The notes: generated by a model not told the origin, from the sequence alone. 64,000 nucleotides of DNA from JBCBSS01 sp039819065 (GCA_039819065.1 JBCBSS010000005.1:1-64000), one strand, 5' to 3'; positions 45,801-55,987 are shown, numbered from the stretch's first letter. Translations and numbers: made by a program.

Positions 45801-46593
45801 TAAATGCGTTTCCGTCTAGGAGGTCATTATCATAAGGGTTACACTGGTTCCAATTTTTGAAAGTGATCTCAAATTGCCTCCCAATATCCGCAGGCGCCGT
45901 AACCGGCACAGCGATCCCTAAGCTGACACTACCAGGGGCATTGACAGGGTAAATGGGGTTCGTATTAGGTGCAGGATTAAGATAAGGGAAGGCACCAGGC
46001 ATAACCCCATCTACACTAATCCCCGGTATTCTAACGCCACCAGGTCCAGTACCATAAATCCATTGTATCCATCTGGCTTCGTTGTTCTCTCTGATATCAG
46101 CACGCGGAAAACAGTTCCAGTCGCTATTATCAGTAAATTGGACATTGGCGGCAAAACCCTGGCAAACCCTGAATTCTACCGGGTCTATAGCGGGAACATC
46201 ATTGGTCCATACAATTACTTGAATAGGGTTAAGCACCACACTCCCGCGAGGATTACAGGCATTATCGACTTCAATAGTGATTTCATAGCCACAATCCGTA
46301 GAAGCATTTAAATAATTATGCTGTATAATGGGGCCATTTGGATAAGGTGCAGTCTGCACATATACTTCTTCTGGCGAACCATCCCCCCAATTGACAAAAT
46401 ACTGCGTTCCTGGCGTAGAGGCGAGGTATAAAGTCTGAATTTGAAGATCAAATGGAGCACACCCCCGGCTGCTGGTTATGAATGAAAAACCAGGTTCCAT
46501 TATTTGGCTACCACATTGTGCCTGAGCCTCTTGCCACAAAAAAATAAGACATACCCAGAGGCATATTACCCTGGCTAACTTCACGAAAAACAT
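42850..46593 (-). CDS. PKD-domain T9SS cargo with gliding-motility-type C-terminal domain (1,247 aa)
   Basis: A signal peptide (ARVICLWVCLIFLW...AQA) is followed by a CAPF-type PKD start (SSRGCAPFDLQIQTLY) and a series of about ten PKD-like domains, clear ones being YLWDFGDGTQSTDPNVAEHT, YVWNFGRNQGTSNAENPTY and FQWDFGDGTTSTEIEPVHFY. The last 90 residues (LVPNAFSPN, NDVFLPRMRGV, MQIFNRWGEMLF, GWDGYYKGQLCPQDVYVYKI) are the gliding-motility-associated (type B) C-terminal domain, which T9SS recognises. The partner PorP/SprF gene follows with a four-base overlap. Role: surface adhesin or extracellular structural protein; the ligand is unknown. It lies 194 bases after the upstream PorP gene; I saw no clear promoter there. 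Confidence 0.92.
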   Translation of the reverse strand: MFFVKLARVICLWVCLIFLWQEAQAQCGSQIMEPGFSFITSSRGCAPFDLQIQTLYLASTPGTQYFVNWGDGSPEEVYVQTAPYPNGPIIQHNYLNASTDCGYEITIEVDNACNPRGSVVLNPIQVIVWTNDVPAIDPVEFRVCQGFAANVQFTDNSDWNCFPRADIRENNEARWIQWIYGTGPGGVRIPGISVDGVMPGAFPYLNPAPNTNPIYPVNAPGSVSLGIAVPVTAPADIGRQFEITFKNWNQCNPYDNDLLDGNAFNPVNGDLVNGDNPPMTTTGRIVIVPSPVPDYLTRAGNAAGPVQRIFCIGDDIYFDNETPPIGGANFVYTWEFFDNATGTGAPLATSNDENPTFAYTTSSGSKLIRLTVRDANAAGNCEAVFEDTVLISPTLVAQIQVTDLADNPITPEFCQQANPPLTNFDVRFRDISTGLATPDSRWKWEFYDENDVLFREEPGAGAFANTTIGPFDEVFVNPGNYKVKLIIKDDITDCESVDSVFVRVYENPTPDFNASRVCAGDSTAFEDLSMLNAINGESIVSWEWDFNYDGVTFNKDPAFDNQVDFNHLLGPAGSYDVALRVTTDQNMCFGMIVKTVEVSPLPLADFSPDVTEGCSILEVNFTNTVAAGQIGMISQYVWEIDANDGNGFVVDSIQMATQTNFIKRFENITSADRIFNVRLRAITVDNCEFVSAAIPITVYPGPTSGFAALNYHPFDDNCSPLTVNFEADPQTQAFNPDTYVWRIADQNGLIYQENSGTTPNFQYTFTNNQQGFQDFSVTLTTTLPTTCFSDSTRIIRVNPVPSSEFEIDTLAYDCELMSLRLAATQQGLQAYNWEVLINGIVTFTSQDPSFDYQIDRPAVGLPNKDVSFRLSTLNFANCPSVITEQSLVVPVRDDINTSFTVDPIEQTLPDATVTITNNTNPGPWSYLWDFGDGTQSTDPNVAEHTYATFGSYTITLTVTQGACIETYVETVVINPIPPIVDFDYRPASGCAPLTVEFINLSQFASEDSYVWNFGRNQGTSNAENPTYTYFEPGTYTVSLAATNILGDTVREVKEQIIEVFEVPNADFNVKPFLVYAPDGPLYTNNTSFNATLFQWDFGDGTTSTEIEPVHFYKEEGIYDITLIASNDFGCMDTIRKESLVRVEKGGDVLVPNAFSPNLSGPLDGESAGQIGGVNDVFLPRMRGVVNFEMQIFNRWGEMLFRTESTTRGWDGYYKGQLCPQDVYVYKISVEFENGRRDVRVGDVNLIR

Positions 46594-46787
46594 AGACCCT
46601 AAACGTTTAAAAACCTAGTGTTCAGAGCCAACCAACGCCGACTAAAAATGATAGTGTAAATCTATGCTCTCTGTAGGAGGTGGCGTAGCAAAAGCAGACA
46701 AGGGCACAATAAAGCGGTTGAGTAGGTTAATAAGCCTTTGAATGATCTTGATTTCGTATCCTATTGATTATAAGACAGTTATGGTTT

Positions 46788-47825
46788 TTAATTCCAAAAA
46801 CCAGCTTTGCTGTTAAATGTAGGGCATGGTATAAGTTTGTACTTCTTCTTCACACCGCCACGTCCGACGTTCAATTGGAAGGTATATACAAGTGAAGCTT
46901 CGTGGCTGCCTCCCGCTGCTGTACCCAGATTAGAAACAGTAAAATCATAACTGTAGCCGAATTCAAAGTTTTTGAGTAATAAACCTAAGTAGAATATTAC
47001 TGCATCCTGGCTAGGGTTGCCACTGAAGTTCTGCATGACTGGGATACCTCGATACCAGAACCCAATTACCACCGGGTCAACATGATAGTGTACACCAATG
47101 TCGAACTGCTGAAACGGTCCTTGAATTCGATAGACAAAAGATGGTGTGATATAGTCTACTTTAGCCAGGTTTCTCGGGCCGTTGTATAAAGGTATTTTGA
47201 AGCCTGCGTGGATATTAACTTTCATATCTACCGGGCTCTCGTTAGATGTAGAACCTAGAATAGAACGGTTTGGCTCATTGATGTGATAAGCCGATATACC
47301 TACCCAAATGTTTTTATTATAGGCTAACAGGCCACTACCAAAGTCAAAGTAGCCATCATTAGTTACCTGGAAAAGGCGTGGATCTACGGAGGCTACTCCA
47401 AATTGCAAACCATCACCTAGCGTCAGATTATCTCGATCTATACCAAAGCTGCCATAGCCGAAGTAAATACCTGGCGATATCAACCATTTGTCGCTAATCT
47501 TTAATTTATAAGAATATAATAAAGCGGCTGTAGTGGTCCTAAAACCTCCCGAACCCATCTTATCAGTGGTAAATTGAATACCAAACCCACTTTTTACTTC
47601 AGGTAAAAACAGATCATAAGACACAGCGTGGGTGACAAAAGCCTGGGGTAAGTTCGGCCATTGAATCCTGGTATTGGCAACTAAACGTTGGCCAGGTATT
47701 GTTCCGGCAAAGCCTGGATTCAGATATAAGGGCGCTGCATAGAACTGAGAAAATTGAGGATCTTGAGCCTTTGTTAGGGAAGCAAAGGACAAAATTAGTG
47801 CTATTACGAGTAAAAGTCTTTTCAT
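46788..47825 (-). CDS. PorP/SprF-like T9SS outer-membrane protein (proximal pair member)
   Basis: The 345-residue product has a signal peptide (MKRLLLVIALILSFASLTKA) and then QDPQFSQFYAAPLYLNPGFAGT, the PorP/SprF signature. It is closely similar in order of motifs to the protein at 41801, including the tail KKKYKLIPCPTF against KQKYIPCPTF. Barrel-like strands run throughout. It follows the 2,643-residue SprB-like gene by 26 bases and is most likely the outer-membrane partner of that protein in T9SS-dependent secretion or anchoring. The pairing is repeated by the next module, so cargo and partner appear to have been duplicated together. Confidence 0.93.
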   Translation of the reverse strand: MKRLLLVIALILSFASLTKAQDPQFSQFYAAPLYLNPGFAGTIPGQRLVANTRIQWPNLPQAFVTHAVSYDLFLPEVKSGFGIQFTTDKMGSGGFRTTTAALLYSYKLKISDKWLISPGIYFGYGSFGIDRDNLTLGDGLQFGVASVDPRLFQVTNDGYFDFGSGLLAYNKNIWVGISAYHINEPNRSILGSTSNESPVDMKVNIHAGFKIPLYNGPRNLAKVDYITPSFVYRIQGPFQQFDIGVHYHVDPVVIGFWYRGIPVMQNFSGNPSQDAVIFYLGLLLKNFEFGYSYDFTVSNLGTAAGGSHEASLVYTFQLNVGRGGVKKKYKLIPCPTFNSKAGFWN

Positions 47826-47851
47826 AGTCCCTAATTAAAAATTAAAAAGTT

Positions 47852-50800
47852 CTATCGAAGGAGCGTTACGTCTCCTATTCTATTCACAAATTCACCTGTT
47901 ACCAACCTGGCTTTAACCCGGAATACGTATACTCCGGCTGGTAATAGCTGACCATTTTCATCATAACCCGTCCACCCAACATCTGGGTCGTTTGATTCGA
48001 AGAGCAGATTGCCCCAACGATCAAATATTAAAAGGCTATAATCACTATCATCCACCCCGTTCAAAAGTGGGAGGAATACATCATTTGAGGCAAAGTCAGA
48101 AGCTGTAGCACCTCCCCTTCCATCGAAACCAGGCGGTGGACCACCTATGCTTGGTGTAAAGGCATTCGGTATGCGTATAGCTCCGCCTTCCTGTACACTC
48201 ACCCTATCAATATAGGTGTCAGTACACCCATCATCGTTAATGGCCGCCAAGGTCACATCGTAGTTGCCAGGAATCTCATAGAAGTGTTCAGGAAATATAT
48301 CGGTTGAAGTTCCACCGTCACCGAAATCCCACTCAAACTCAGTGGCACCAATACTCTGATTACTTGGCCTAAACACCTGATTGGTAGCATCCTGGTCGGT
48401 AATAAATACTGGATTAGGCAGCGGCAAGAAGAATGCCGTCGGTGTTTCAAAAACTTCTATGAAAATAGTATCCTGATCGAAGTTCAAGGCATTAGGTGGC
48501 CTGGTCGGATCGGTTGCCGTTTCTTCTCCATTACTTCCAAAAAGTACTACTCTGTACATACCCGGCAAAGTATAAGTATGTGTTACTCGCACTCCATTGG
48601 CAATAGGCTCACCCGGTTCTCCAAAGTCCCAAAAGAAACTGGAGAAATCAACATTGAAGGATTCTGTTCCGTCAAAATTGATGGTAAGAGGGACACACCC
48701 TCTGGTAGTATCAGCCATAGCAATCACCGTTGGTGAGATAGGCGATATATCTATGATAATTGTTTCTTCTGCTATACACTGACCTGATGGAGAAGTAACG
48801 GTAAGCGTGACTTCAAAACCATCTGAATCCCTTGGGCTTGCCGTAGTGTAGATATAAGTAAACGTGGCACTTCTCTCATTCTGGAAGAAATTGCCATCAT
48901 CAAAGTCATAAGTATATGTGAAATTAGGATCAGGATCAATCGCATTGTTTTCAATCGTAATCTCCCGTTGCCCCGTCTCGTCTAACAAGACCTGAACTGG
49001 GTTTTTAGAGCCATTAATAGTGAAATCAGCGATAGGATCTTCTACAACAATGGTGGCCAGTTCCCCCACAAAACTATCATTTGTACACCCAGCTCCACCG
49101 GCATCTGTCACACTCACTAATTCATAAGTAGTCGTCTCATCAGGATTCACTACAATTTGCGTATTGGCACCGAGACCATCCTGTGTAATGAGATTAGAAC
49201 CTAAGCTATTGGTTTCCCTGTAGGTAATGCTATATGGCGGGAAGCCTGTGGTGACAGTAATACCAACCACCGTTACATCGCCTCTACAGATGGTGGTAGA
49301 ACCAGCTACCGTAGCCTGCGGCTGAGGGCTTATTTCTATGGTGATTACATTAGAAAATACATCATCACAGGTACCCAATGGCCCGTCATTCACCCTTCTG
49401 CGGTAGAATACACGTTGTGCCGTTGGAGGCGGATCAAAGGTCAGATTCGTAGCTCCAGATATCGGTACAAAGTTAAAATTGTCAAATGACTCCTCCCATT
49501 GGTAATTGTACTCACCAACGCCACCGCTGGCATCAACCAGAGAGTTAAGTTGGAATGGGTCATCGTTCGGGCAAATCACCTGATCGCTATCCACTAACCC
49601 ACCTAGAAGAGGCGGAGGACCTGCAATATTATGTGTCTCCCTGTTCGAAACGCAATTATTCTGGTCAACTACCGTAACGTTATAAATACCACCTGGTAAA
49701 TCTTCAAAGGCATGAGTCGCTGCCGTCTTGGTCACATCATCCGACCTCGTTCCACTCAGGAAGAAAGTATAATCACCAGTACCACCCACTACAGAAGCGT
49801 CTACGGAACCATCCTCGGCATCTACACAACTTAATTCATTGCCAAGGAAAGGGGTAGGCACGAAAGAAGTCAATACCAATTCTGGAGGCTCAACCAAAGT
49901 GACATTATTGATATTGGAAGGACAGTTGTTCTCATCTCTTACCTGTACCGTATAGCTTCCGTCAACCAAGGCAAAAAACGTCTGAGAAGCGCCAAATCGA
50001 GTCACTAATTCCTGCCCTGTTGGCCCGTTAAGTTCGTAAGTGTATTGGCCTGTACCACCGGTTACCTGTGCCTGAATCTCACCATCGGCAGCACCAAAAC
50101 AACTAATATCCACTCCATTGAAATTAGAAGTGATAATCGAGTTCACCATGATCTGTGGAGGATCTTGGATGGTCACCGAAACCGTAGCCGCCGGACAAAG
50201 ATTGATATCACGAGCAAAGATCATATAAGTCCCGGCTGGCAAGCCAGTCAACACCGTATTTGGAAAGAAAATAATACCGTCAAGGCTAAACTCTAAAGCT
50301 CCTGTGCCGCCAGAGCCCATGATGGTAATTTCGCCATCCGAAGCACCAAAACAGCTGACATCCGAACCATTAAAATCAGAAGTAACCATGGCATTGACAA
50401 ACACTTGTGGAGGGTCATCTATGGTTACTTGATTTGATATGCTTTCGCAACTGTTAGCATCCCTGATGGTTACATTATAGCTACCAGAGGGTAAACCGGC
50501 AAAAATGTCTGAAGGCTGAAAATTGGTTCCGTCAAGGCTGTATTCATACGCGCCGGTCCCGCCACTACCTGCAGCCGTGATTTCCCCATCCGATGCACCA
50601 AAACAGCTTATTTCTGCACCATTAAAGAATGAGGTAACCGTAGCATTTACATTCAATGCTGGTGGGTCACTCAGTGTAATCGGAGCAGCATCGGTTTCAC
50701 AACCGTTTTGATCTTGTACCCTTACAGTATAGGTACCCGCAATCAAATTGGGGAACACAGGGCTATTCTGGAAAGTGATACCTCCATTAATGCTAAACCT

Positions 50801-53800
50801 AAGTGCACCTGTTCCCCCTGCGGCAGTGGCTGTCACCTCACCATCGATGGCACCGACACACGATATTTCTGATCCATTGTAGAATTGAGAAATAGCGGTA
50901 GTAATGGTGAGTGGTGCAGGATCGTTAATGTCTATTGGCGCGGCATCGGTTTCGCATCCGTTAGCATCTCTTATTCTTACAATATATGTGCCTGCGTTAA
51001 GACCGTTGAAAATGCTATCTGTTTGGAAAGTCACACCACCATTGATACTGTAAACCAAAGCACCTGTTCCTCCTGAAGCACTGGCTGTAATTTGCCCATC
51101 TGACGCGCCTACGCAGGTTACATCGGAACCATTAAAATCAGAGGTAACGGCCGTAGTTACGTTTATGGCAGGTGGTTCAATAATATCTATTACCTGGGTC
51201 TCGCTACACATTAGCCCGGCGCTGTTGAGGTCTTGTACTTCTACGATAATCTGGCCAGGGCCTGAATCTGTAAAGAACAACTCGTTACCTACTTGATTGA
51301 AGGTAGCCCCATTGCCTTGAATGATATTGAAATTGTAGGATTCGGTAGGCAATGCTAATCCGCCGGCAGCCACAAACTTACCTTCACCGTTGGTATCACC
51401 GTTACATTGTAGGTCTATCTGGTTACCAGGGACAAAGAGAGCCCCGACAAAAGCACTGTTAGTGACCGCACTGACCGTAATAGGTACTTGATCCGATACA
51501 GGTGGGCAATTAGAAATATTATCAGCCACCGTAACCGTGTATGTCGTGCTACTTGTTGGTGTTGCATTTGGATTGGCCGCAGATGGGTCATCCAGTCCGG
51601 CTAATGGTGGGCTCCAGAAATAGGAGAAGTTGCCTGATCCTCCATTAGCCGTATTGCCTCCGCTGGCTGCATTACCACCTAATGAAACTACCGTACCAGC
51701 ACAAACAGCTGTACTATCACCGGCTTCTACCGTGTGTTGTGTGTAAACAGTGATATTTATGCTAATAGAAGGCGCCTCGCAAACAACGGGGGTACTGGTT
51801 CTTTCTGTCACCTCAAGCGTATAAACACCTGCGGTATTAAAATCCAGCGCAACGAAATTACCATTCAACTGGAAGCTACCTAAAGTACCCGCCGACACAT
51901 CGAATTCTGTTCCTTGGGTTCCAGGGGATAATGTCCATAAATATTCATTGCTAGGATTCAGGTTAACCGAGTAGAATTGCCCGGTCGTCCCTTCACAGAC
52001 ATCTGTCAGTCCACCGCCCGCAATTGGCGTGGTATTCGGCAGAGGGATAACATTCACACTAACAATAGCCGTATCTCTTTGTACCGGACCAGGTCCGTCC
52101 GGGTCATTTGTTACCAATCTAAATATCAGCGTATTACCCGGGTCAAGTGGATCGAGTGTGTATAATCCTGTGACTGTTCTAGGGTTAGGCCCAGGACCCA
52201 CCGTCGTAGTTATACTTCCCCCTCCACCACCACCGGAAACATATTCCCAGTTTCCTGAAGTGGCCGTTCCATCCACAGTACCAGTTAGCGTAATTGTAGG
52301 CGCCTCACACTCATTGATAGGGCTGGCTGCGTCAGCAGAAGGGTTGCCTAGAATATCGATAGTGAAGAAAGCGGTGTCTCTCGGGCACGGGCCTACCGGA
52401 TCATTAGTAACAAACCTCAAAATAACCTGACCATCGTTGTCTTGCGCATTGCTAGGGTCAAAAGTTGGGTTTAAGCTGAATGGGTCTGGTGCAAAAATTC
52501 CTCCGGTAGTGGCAGAATGAACCTCCCACATCCCATTGGTAGCTGATCCTCCAAGGGTTATATCCAACGCTCCTGCCGGCGTTGCTGTACCAGCCGCGAT
52601 ATTGATCGTTGTTGGTCCCACCGGGTTAGCTGCCGCTTGAGGATTAATAGTGACATCTACCTGATCTACCTCTGGAGCACATCCACCAGCGCCATCAGGA
52701 TCATCTGTTTGAAAAGTCAAAGTTATAGTTGTACCAATTTCTGCTGCATCAGGAAAGTATTGGGCATTGACATCATTGACATTGGAAAAAGCCCCAGCGC
52801 CACCGCTCCATGTACCCATCGTAGCCGAACCACCTATACTTCCTTGTAAGATAATAGGGTCTCCTTCACAAAGTATCGTATCATTTCCTGCATTTATGAT
52901 TGGTAATGGTGTGATCGTTATTTCGGTGGTAGAAGCAGCCGGAGTACAGCCTCCTGCACCATCTGGATCATTGGTAGTTAAAATAAGTGTAACCGCAGTG
53001 CCAACTTCAGTAGGGTCCGGAGTATAAATCGTATTCAATACGGTCGGATCGGTAAAGCTTCCCAATCCACCAGACCAAGTACCTGAGCTTGCTGAGCCAG
53101 AAACCATACCATTCAATGTAATCACATCACCCTCACAGACTAATTGATTAGCTCCAGCGTCGGCTACTGGTAAAGCGGTTATAGTAATATCTACTGTAGA
53201 GACTCCCCTTGGGCAACCACCTGCACCATCGGGGTCGTTAGTAGTGAAAGTCAAAGTTACTGTACTCCCAACTTCAGCAGCATCAGGGAAATATTCCGCA
53301 TTAGGGTCATTAGAATTAGAGAATGATCCCAAGCCACCGCTCCAGGCACCAGACGTGGCAGAGCCAGAAAAAGTAGCATTCAACAAAATCTGATCAGTCT
53401 CACAAACAAGGAAATCGGCTCCGGCATCAGCGATTGGTTCTTCGTTGAAAAGCAATACCACATCATCTGTTTCCACCGGACAAGTACCACTGGACAGTGT
53501 CCAACGTAAAGTGTAGCTTCCATATACTTCAGAAGCGTCAAGGGCCACTGCAGAAGTAGGGTCGTTTATATCAGTAATATCAAGGCTACCACCTGCAGGT
53601 GTAGCGATTATCGTCCAGGTACCGGTAGCAGCTACTCCTGGTGCATTTCCAGCAAGTGCTGATGTCAACCCACATATATCTTGATCATTACCAGCGGCAG
53701 CGGCTGGCGGTGCTACCCCAAAGTCCACTTCTACCGTATCAGTGGTAAAACAATTGGTAGTGGTATTTTCTATCCTCCAAATCAATCGATAAAGCCCCGC

Positions 53801-55783
53801 ATCAATAGGCGCATTGATGGTCACATCGGTGTTTTCGTCATTCACATTGGTGAAATTGGCTGTACCAGGCCCACTGAACACTGACCAGGTTCCCTGCTCG
53901 CCAGCGGCGGCGGCATTGCCGTTCAAAGTGAAGCTGGCCGGAAAATCTGTTACCTGATCGAAACATCCAGCCTGAGGCGTTCCTGCGTTGGCTTGAGTGG
54001 GGAGCGGATCAACCACAACATTTATGTTATCCGTTGCAGTACAATTACCCGTCAGATCAGAGGTAAATGCATCAGTTACCGTAACGGTGTAGACACCTGT
54101 AGCAGCAACAGTAGCCATCGGTATGACAGGATCTTCATCAGTGGAGGTAAAACCATTCGGCCCCGTCCAATTAAAGGTAAAAGATCCTGAGCCTCCAGTG
54201 ACATTGGAAGTCAACTGTATATCTTCTTCAGCACAAATCGGACTTGTTACAACACCTGCCGTTATCTGTAAATCAGGATTTACCGTAATGGCCGGACGAT
54301 CTGATAATTCTACATCACAAAAAGTGGTAAGATTTGTGGCTAATACATTGTAAGTAATATCGTTGGTGAGGTTTCCCGAGAAAATGACTTGGTCTGCTCC
54401 ATTTCCGACTATCGGTGCCCCAATATTGGCATCATTGGCGTTATTCCTTAGCTGATATTGAATGCCTACTTGCGTATTTTGAACAGTAATATCTACTGAC
54501 TCATTAAAGCAAATATCATCGGCATTAGATATTACGTTCACATCTGTGGGTAATGGGTTTTCTATCAGCGTGACGGGTGTTCTATTATCACTAGTACAAC
54601 CATCATCATATTCCGCATAATAGGTTCCCGGTCCGGGTGGCGTGAAGGGCACTCCTGTACCGACGAGGTTTCCTCCAACGGGTGCGTCAAACCAATTCAC
54701 CACCGTCGGAGGCCCTGGGTCATCAACAAAGATTGGAGGAATCGGGTCGCCTTCGCAATAAACATTACCTATTGGATTAGTAGGGTCTATAGGTCCAATA
54801 ATCTCTATCAGAGATGTCGCCTCTATGGGATCATTATCTCCATCAGGTCCTGGTGCCGGAGCAACCCCATCATCAAATGGATTACAGACATTCCAGTTCT
54901 GAACTGTAACAACGAAAATATCGCCTATTTCTTCATCGGCCGAGATCATTGCAATATCAAGTGTGGCTTCATTAGCCACTTGCACAGCAGGCAGTACGGC
55001 CGCAGGATATATTATGGCACCTCTCGGATCTACGTAGGGTTGGCCATTAACCGGTGGTGCAGGATTAAATGTTCCGTCGGCCATAGTTACTTGTACACCG
55101 CCCACAAAAACATTAGGAATCCTAGCCCCTGCTCCGGTAACTACATCCCCGTAAACAAATCTTACCCAGCGTTGTCTCTGGTTGGGCACATTTGGTTCCT
55201 GAGCTACATTACAATTGAATTCGGTAGCATCATTGAATATGACATTGAAATCGGTATTAACACATACTTCTTCAATGGCAGGGTCCAGTGCCACATTACC
55301 TCCATTACTGTCATCTGTAGAATATGAAAGTACAATTTGGGTCTGATCAAAGGCACTCAAATTATTAGGATTTCCTGTTCCACATGCTTGGCCGTCATAT
55401 GTAGGAAAAACGACTGGCTCATAAAAGCAATCAGCCCCAGGAGGATAGTCAAACTGGGCCTGGCCCTCAAATAAGTTGGTAAAGGTTTCAGTAAGGTCTC
55501 CAGCGGCAAAGGTTAGGGTAGTGACGGTATTGCCTGCATCATTCCAATGAAACTCAAAAGATAGCAGATCAGGATCGAAAGCAGCAAAGGCTGGGTTAAT
55601 ACCAAAAGAAGCCCGTATTATAACTGTTTGAGGGTCACCAGGAAGTGCGCACAATTCAGAACTTAAGATAGCAGAACCTTGAACACCGACATTGAAAATG
55701 TCATCGCATGTTTGGGCTTGGGAAAGTCTGGGCAGGATAATAAGTATACCAAAAACAAATAAAAAAGATAATTTATCCTTCAT
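47852..55783 (-). CDS. Giant SprB-repeat T9SS cargo (2,643 aa)
   Basis: After a signal peptide (MKDKLSFLFVFGILIILPRL, ending AQA) come beta-rich domains; three near-identical ~90-residue repeats (GTWSGGLGSF, TTNDPDGAGGC) with two or so looser copies; then at least six SprB repeats of about 85-90 residues (DISCFGASDGEI, GGTGAYEYSLDG, GSYNVTIRDANSC). The C-terminal part has PKD domains (FEWDFGDGGTSTDIFPEHFY) and ends in the gliding-motility type C-terminal domain (IRIPNAFTPSIGG, NDVFLPLLNGV, LLIFDRWGNLLF, GWTGYDENGQLLPAGVYVFRV). SprB-type proteins are carried along the cell surface by the gliding machinery or act as adhesins. Its PorP/SprF partner is 26 bases downstream. No clear promoter box is seen upstream. 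Confidence 0.92.
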   Translation of the reverse strand: MKDKLSFLFVFGILIILPRLSQAQTCDDIFNVGVQGSAILSSELCALPGDPQTVIIRASFGINPAFAAFDPDLLSFEFHWNDAGNTVTTLTFAAGDLTETFTNLFEGQAQFDYPPGADCFYEPVVFPTYDGQACGTGNPNNLSAFDQTQIVLSYSTDDSNGGNVALDPAIEEVCVNTDFNVIFNDATEFNCNVAQEPNVPNQRQRWVRFVYGDVVTGAGARIPNVFVGGVQVTMADGTFNPAPPVNGQPYVDPRGAIIYPAAVLPAVQVANEATLDIAMISADEEIGDIFVVTVQNWNVCNPFDDGVAPAPGPDGDNDPIEATSLIEIIGPIDPTNPIGNVYCEGDPIPPIFVDDPGPPTVVNWFDAPVGGNLVGTGVPFTPPGPGTYYAEYDDGCTSDNRTPVTLIENPLPTDVNVISNADDICFNESVDITVQNTQVGIQYQLRNNANDANIGAPIVGNGADQVIFSGNLTNDITYNVLATNLTTFCDVELSDRPAITVNPDLQITAGVVTSPICAEEDIQLTSNVTGGSGSFTFNWTGPNGFTSTDEDPVIPMATVAATGVYTVTVTDAFTSDLTGNCTATDNINVVVDPLPTQANAGTPQAGCFDQVTDFPASFTLNGNAAAAGEQGTWSVFSGPGTANFTNVNDENTDVTINAPIDAGLYRLIWRIENTTTNCFTTDTVEVDFGVAPPAAAAGNDQDICGLTSALAGNAPGVAATGTWTIIATPAGGSLDITDINDPTSAVALDASEVYGSYTLRWTLSSGTCPVETDDVVLLFNEEPIADAGADFLVCETDQILLNATFSGSATSGAWSGGLGSFSNSNDPNAEYFPDAAEVGSTVTLTFTTNDPDGAGGCPRGVSTVDITITALPVADAGANQLVCEGDVITLNGMVSGSASSGTWSGGLGSFTDPTVLNTIYTPDPTEVGTAVTLILTTNDPDGAGGCTPAASTTEITITPLPIINAGNDTILCEGDPIILQGSIGGSATMGTWSGGAGAFSNVNDVNAQYFPDAAEIGTTITLTFQTDDPDGAGGCAPEVDQVDVTINPQAAANPVGPTTINIAAGTATPAGALDITLGGSATNGMWEVHSATTGGIFAPDPFSLNPTFDPSNAQDNDGQVILRFVTNDPVGPCPRDTAFFTIDILGNPSADAASPINECEAPTITLTGTVDGTATSGNWEYVSGGGGGGSITTTVGPGPNPRTVTGLYTLDPLDPGNTLIFRLVTNDPDGPGPVQRDTAIVSVNVIPLPNTTPIAGGGLTDVCEGTTGQFYSVNLNPSNEYLWTLSPGTQGTEFDVSAGTLGSFQLNGNFVALDFNTAGVYTLEVTERTSTPVVCEAPSISINITVYTQHTVEAGDSTAVCAGTVVSLGGNAASGGNTANGGSGNFSYFWSPPLAGLDDPSAANPNATPTSSTTYTVTVADNISNCPPVSDQVPITVSAVTNSAFVGALFVPGNQIDLQCNGDTNGEGKFVAAGGLALPTESYNFNIIQGNGATFNQVGNELFFTDSGPGQIIVEVQDLNSAGLMCSETQVIDIIEPPAINVTTAVTSDFNGSDVTCVGASDGQITASASGGTGALVYSINGGVTFQTDSIFNGLNAGTYIVRIRDANGCETDAAPIDINDPAPLTITTAISQFYNGSEISCVGAIDGEVTATAAGGTGALRFSINGGITFQNSPVFPNLIAGTYTVRVQDQNGCETDAAPITLSDPPALNVNATVTSFFNGAEISCFGASDGEITAAGSGGTGAYEYSLDGTNFQPSDIFAGLPSGSYNVTIRDANSCESISNQVTIDDPPQVFVNAMVTSDFNGSDVSCFGASDGEITIMGSGGTGALEFSLDGIIFFPNTVLTGLPAGTYMIFARDINLCPAATVSVTIQDPPQIMVNSIITSNFNGVDISCFGAADGEIQAQVTGGTGQYTYELNGPTGQELVTRFGASQTFFALVDGSYTVQVRDENNCPSNINNVTLVEPPELVLTSFVPTPFLGNELSCVDAEDGSVDASVVGGTGDYTFFLSGTRSDDVTKTAATHAFEDLPGGIYNVTVVDQNNCVSNRETHNIAGPPPLLGGLVDSDQVICPNDDPFQLNSLVDASGGVGEYNYQWEESFDNFNFVPISGATNLTFDPPPTAQRVFYRRRVNDGPLGTCDDVFSNVITIEISPQPQATVAGSTTICRGDVTVVGITVTTGFPPYSITYRETNSLGSNLITQDGLGANTQIVVNPDETTTYELVSVTDAGGAGCTNDSFVGELATIVVEDPIADFTINGSKNPVQVLLDETGQREITIENNAIDPDPNFTYTYDFDDGNFFQNERSATFTYIYTTASPRDSDGFEVTLTVTSPSGQCIAEETIIIDISPISPTVIAMADTTRGCVPLTINFDGTESFNVDFSSFFWDFGEPGEPIANGVRVTHTYTLPGMYRVVLFGSNGEETATDPTRPPNALNFDQDTIFIEVFETPTAFFLPLPNPVFITDQDATNQVFRPSNQSIGATEFEWDFGDGGTSTDIFPEHFYEIPGNYDVTLAAINDDGCTDTYIDRVSVQEGGAIRIPNAFTPSIGGPPPGFDGRGGATASDFASNDVFLPLLNGVDDSDYSLLIFDRWGNLLFESNDPDVGWTGYDENGQLLPAGVYVFRVKARLVTGEFVNRIGDVTLLR
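49620..51180. repeat. Tandem SprB-repeat coding units, period ~245-277 bp
   Basis: A block encoding SCxGAxDGE recurs at about 51130, 50875, 50618, 50360, 50115 and 49838. All copies stay in frame. The best-conserved bases are in the CCATT(A/G)AAATCAGA(A/G)GTAAC-type segment. Confidence 0.75.
52640..53450. repeat. Three tandem ~270-bp coding repeats in the SprB-like gene
   Basis: Three consecutive copies encode the GTWSGGLGSF...TTNDPDGAGGC unit; looser copies lie on either side. They are separate from the SprB repeats further downstream in the gene. Confidence 0.7.
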
Positions 55784-55987
55784 AGTTATCCACTACGGAT
55801 CGGGTAGCGTGCTTCTTTCTAAAAAATAACAACCAGAGCCAGACTGATAGCGACTAAACTATTATCATTAATGCTGATAATAACGAGCTAGTAACCCTAA
55901 AGAAAATGAAATATAAAACTATTAAAGCAATCAGGAAATATTTGTATCAAAAATCAGCATTCAAGGCTTTTTTTTAAAGTAATGATC

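Noticed and set aside
52029..52430. 133-codon frame rich in Pro, Val and Gly opposite the SprB-like gene
   Set aside because: Low-complexity antisense of repeat DNA, no start signals, no family.
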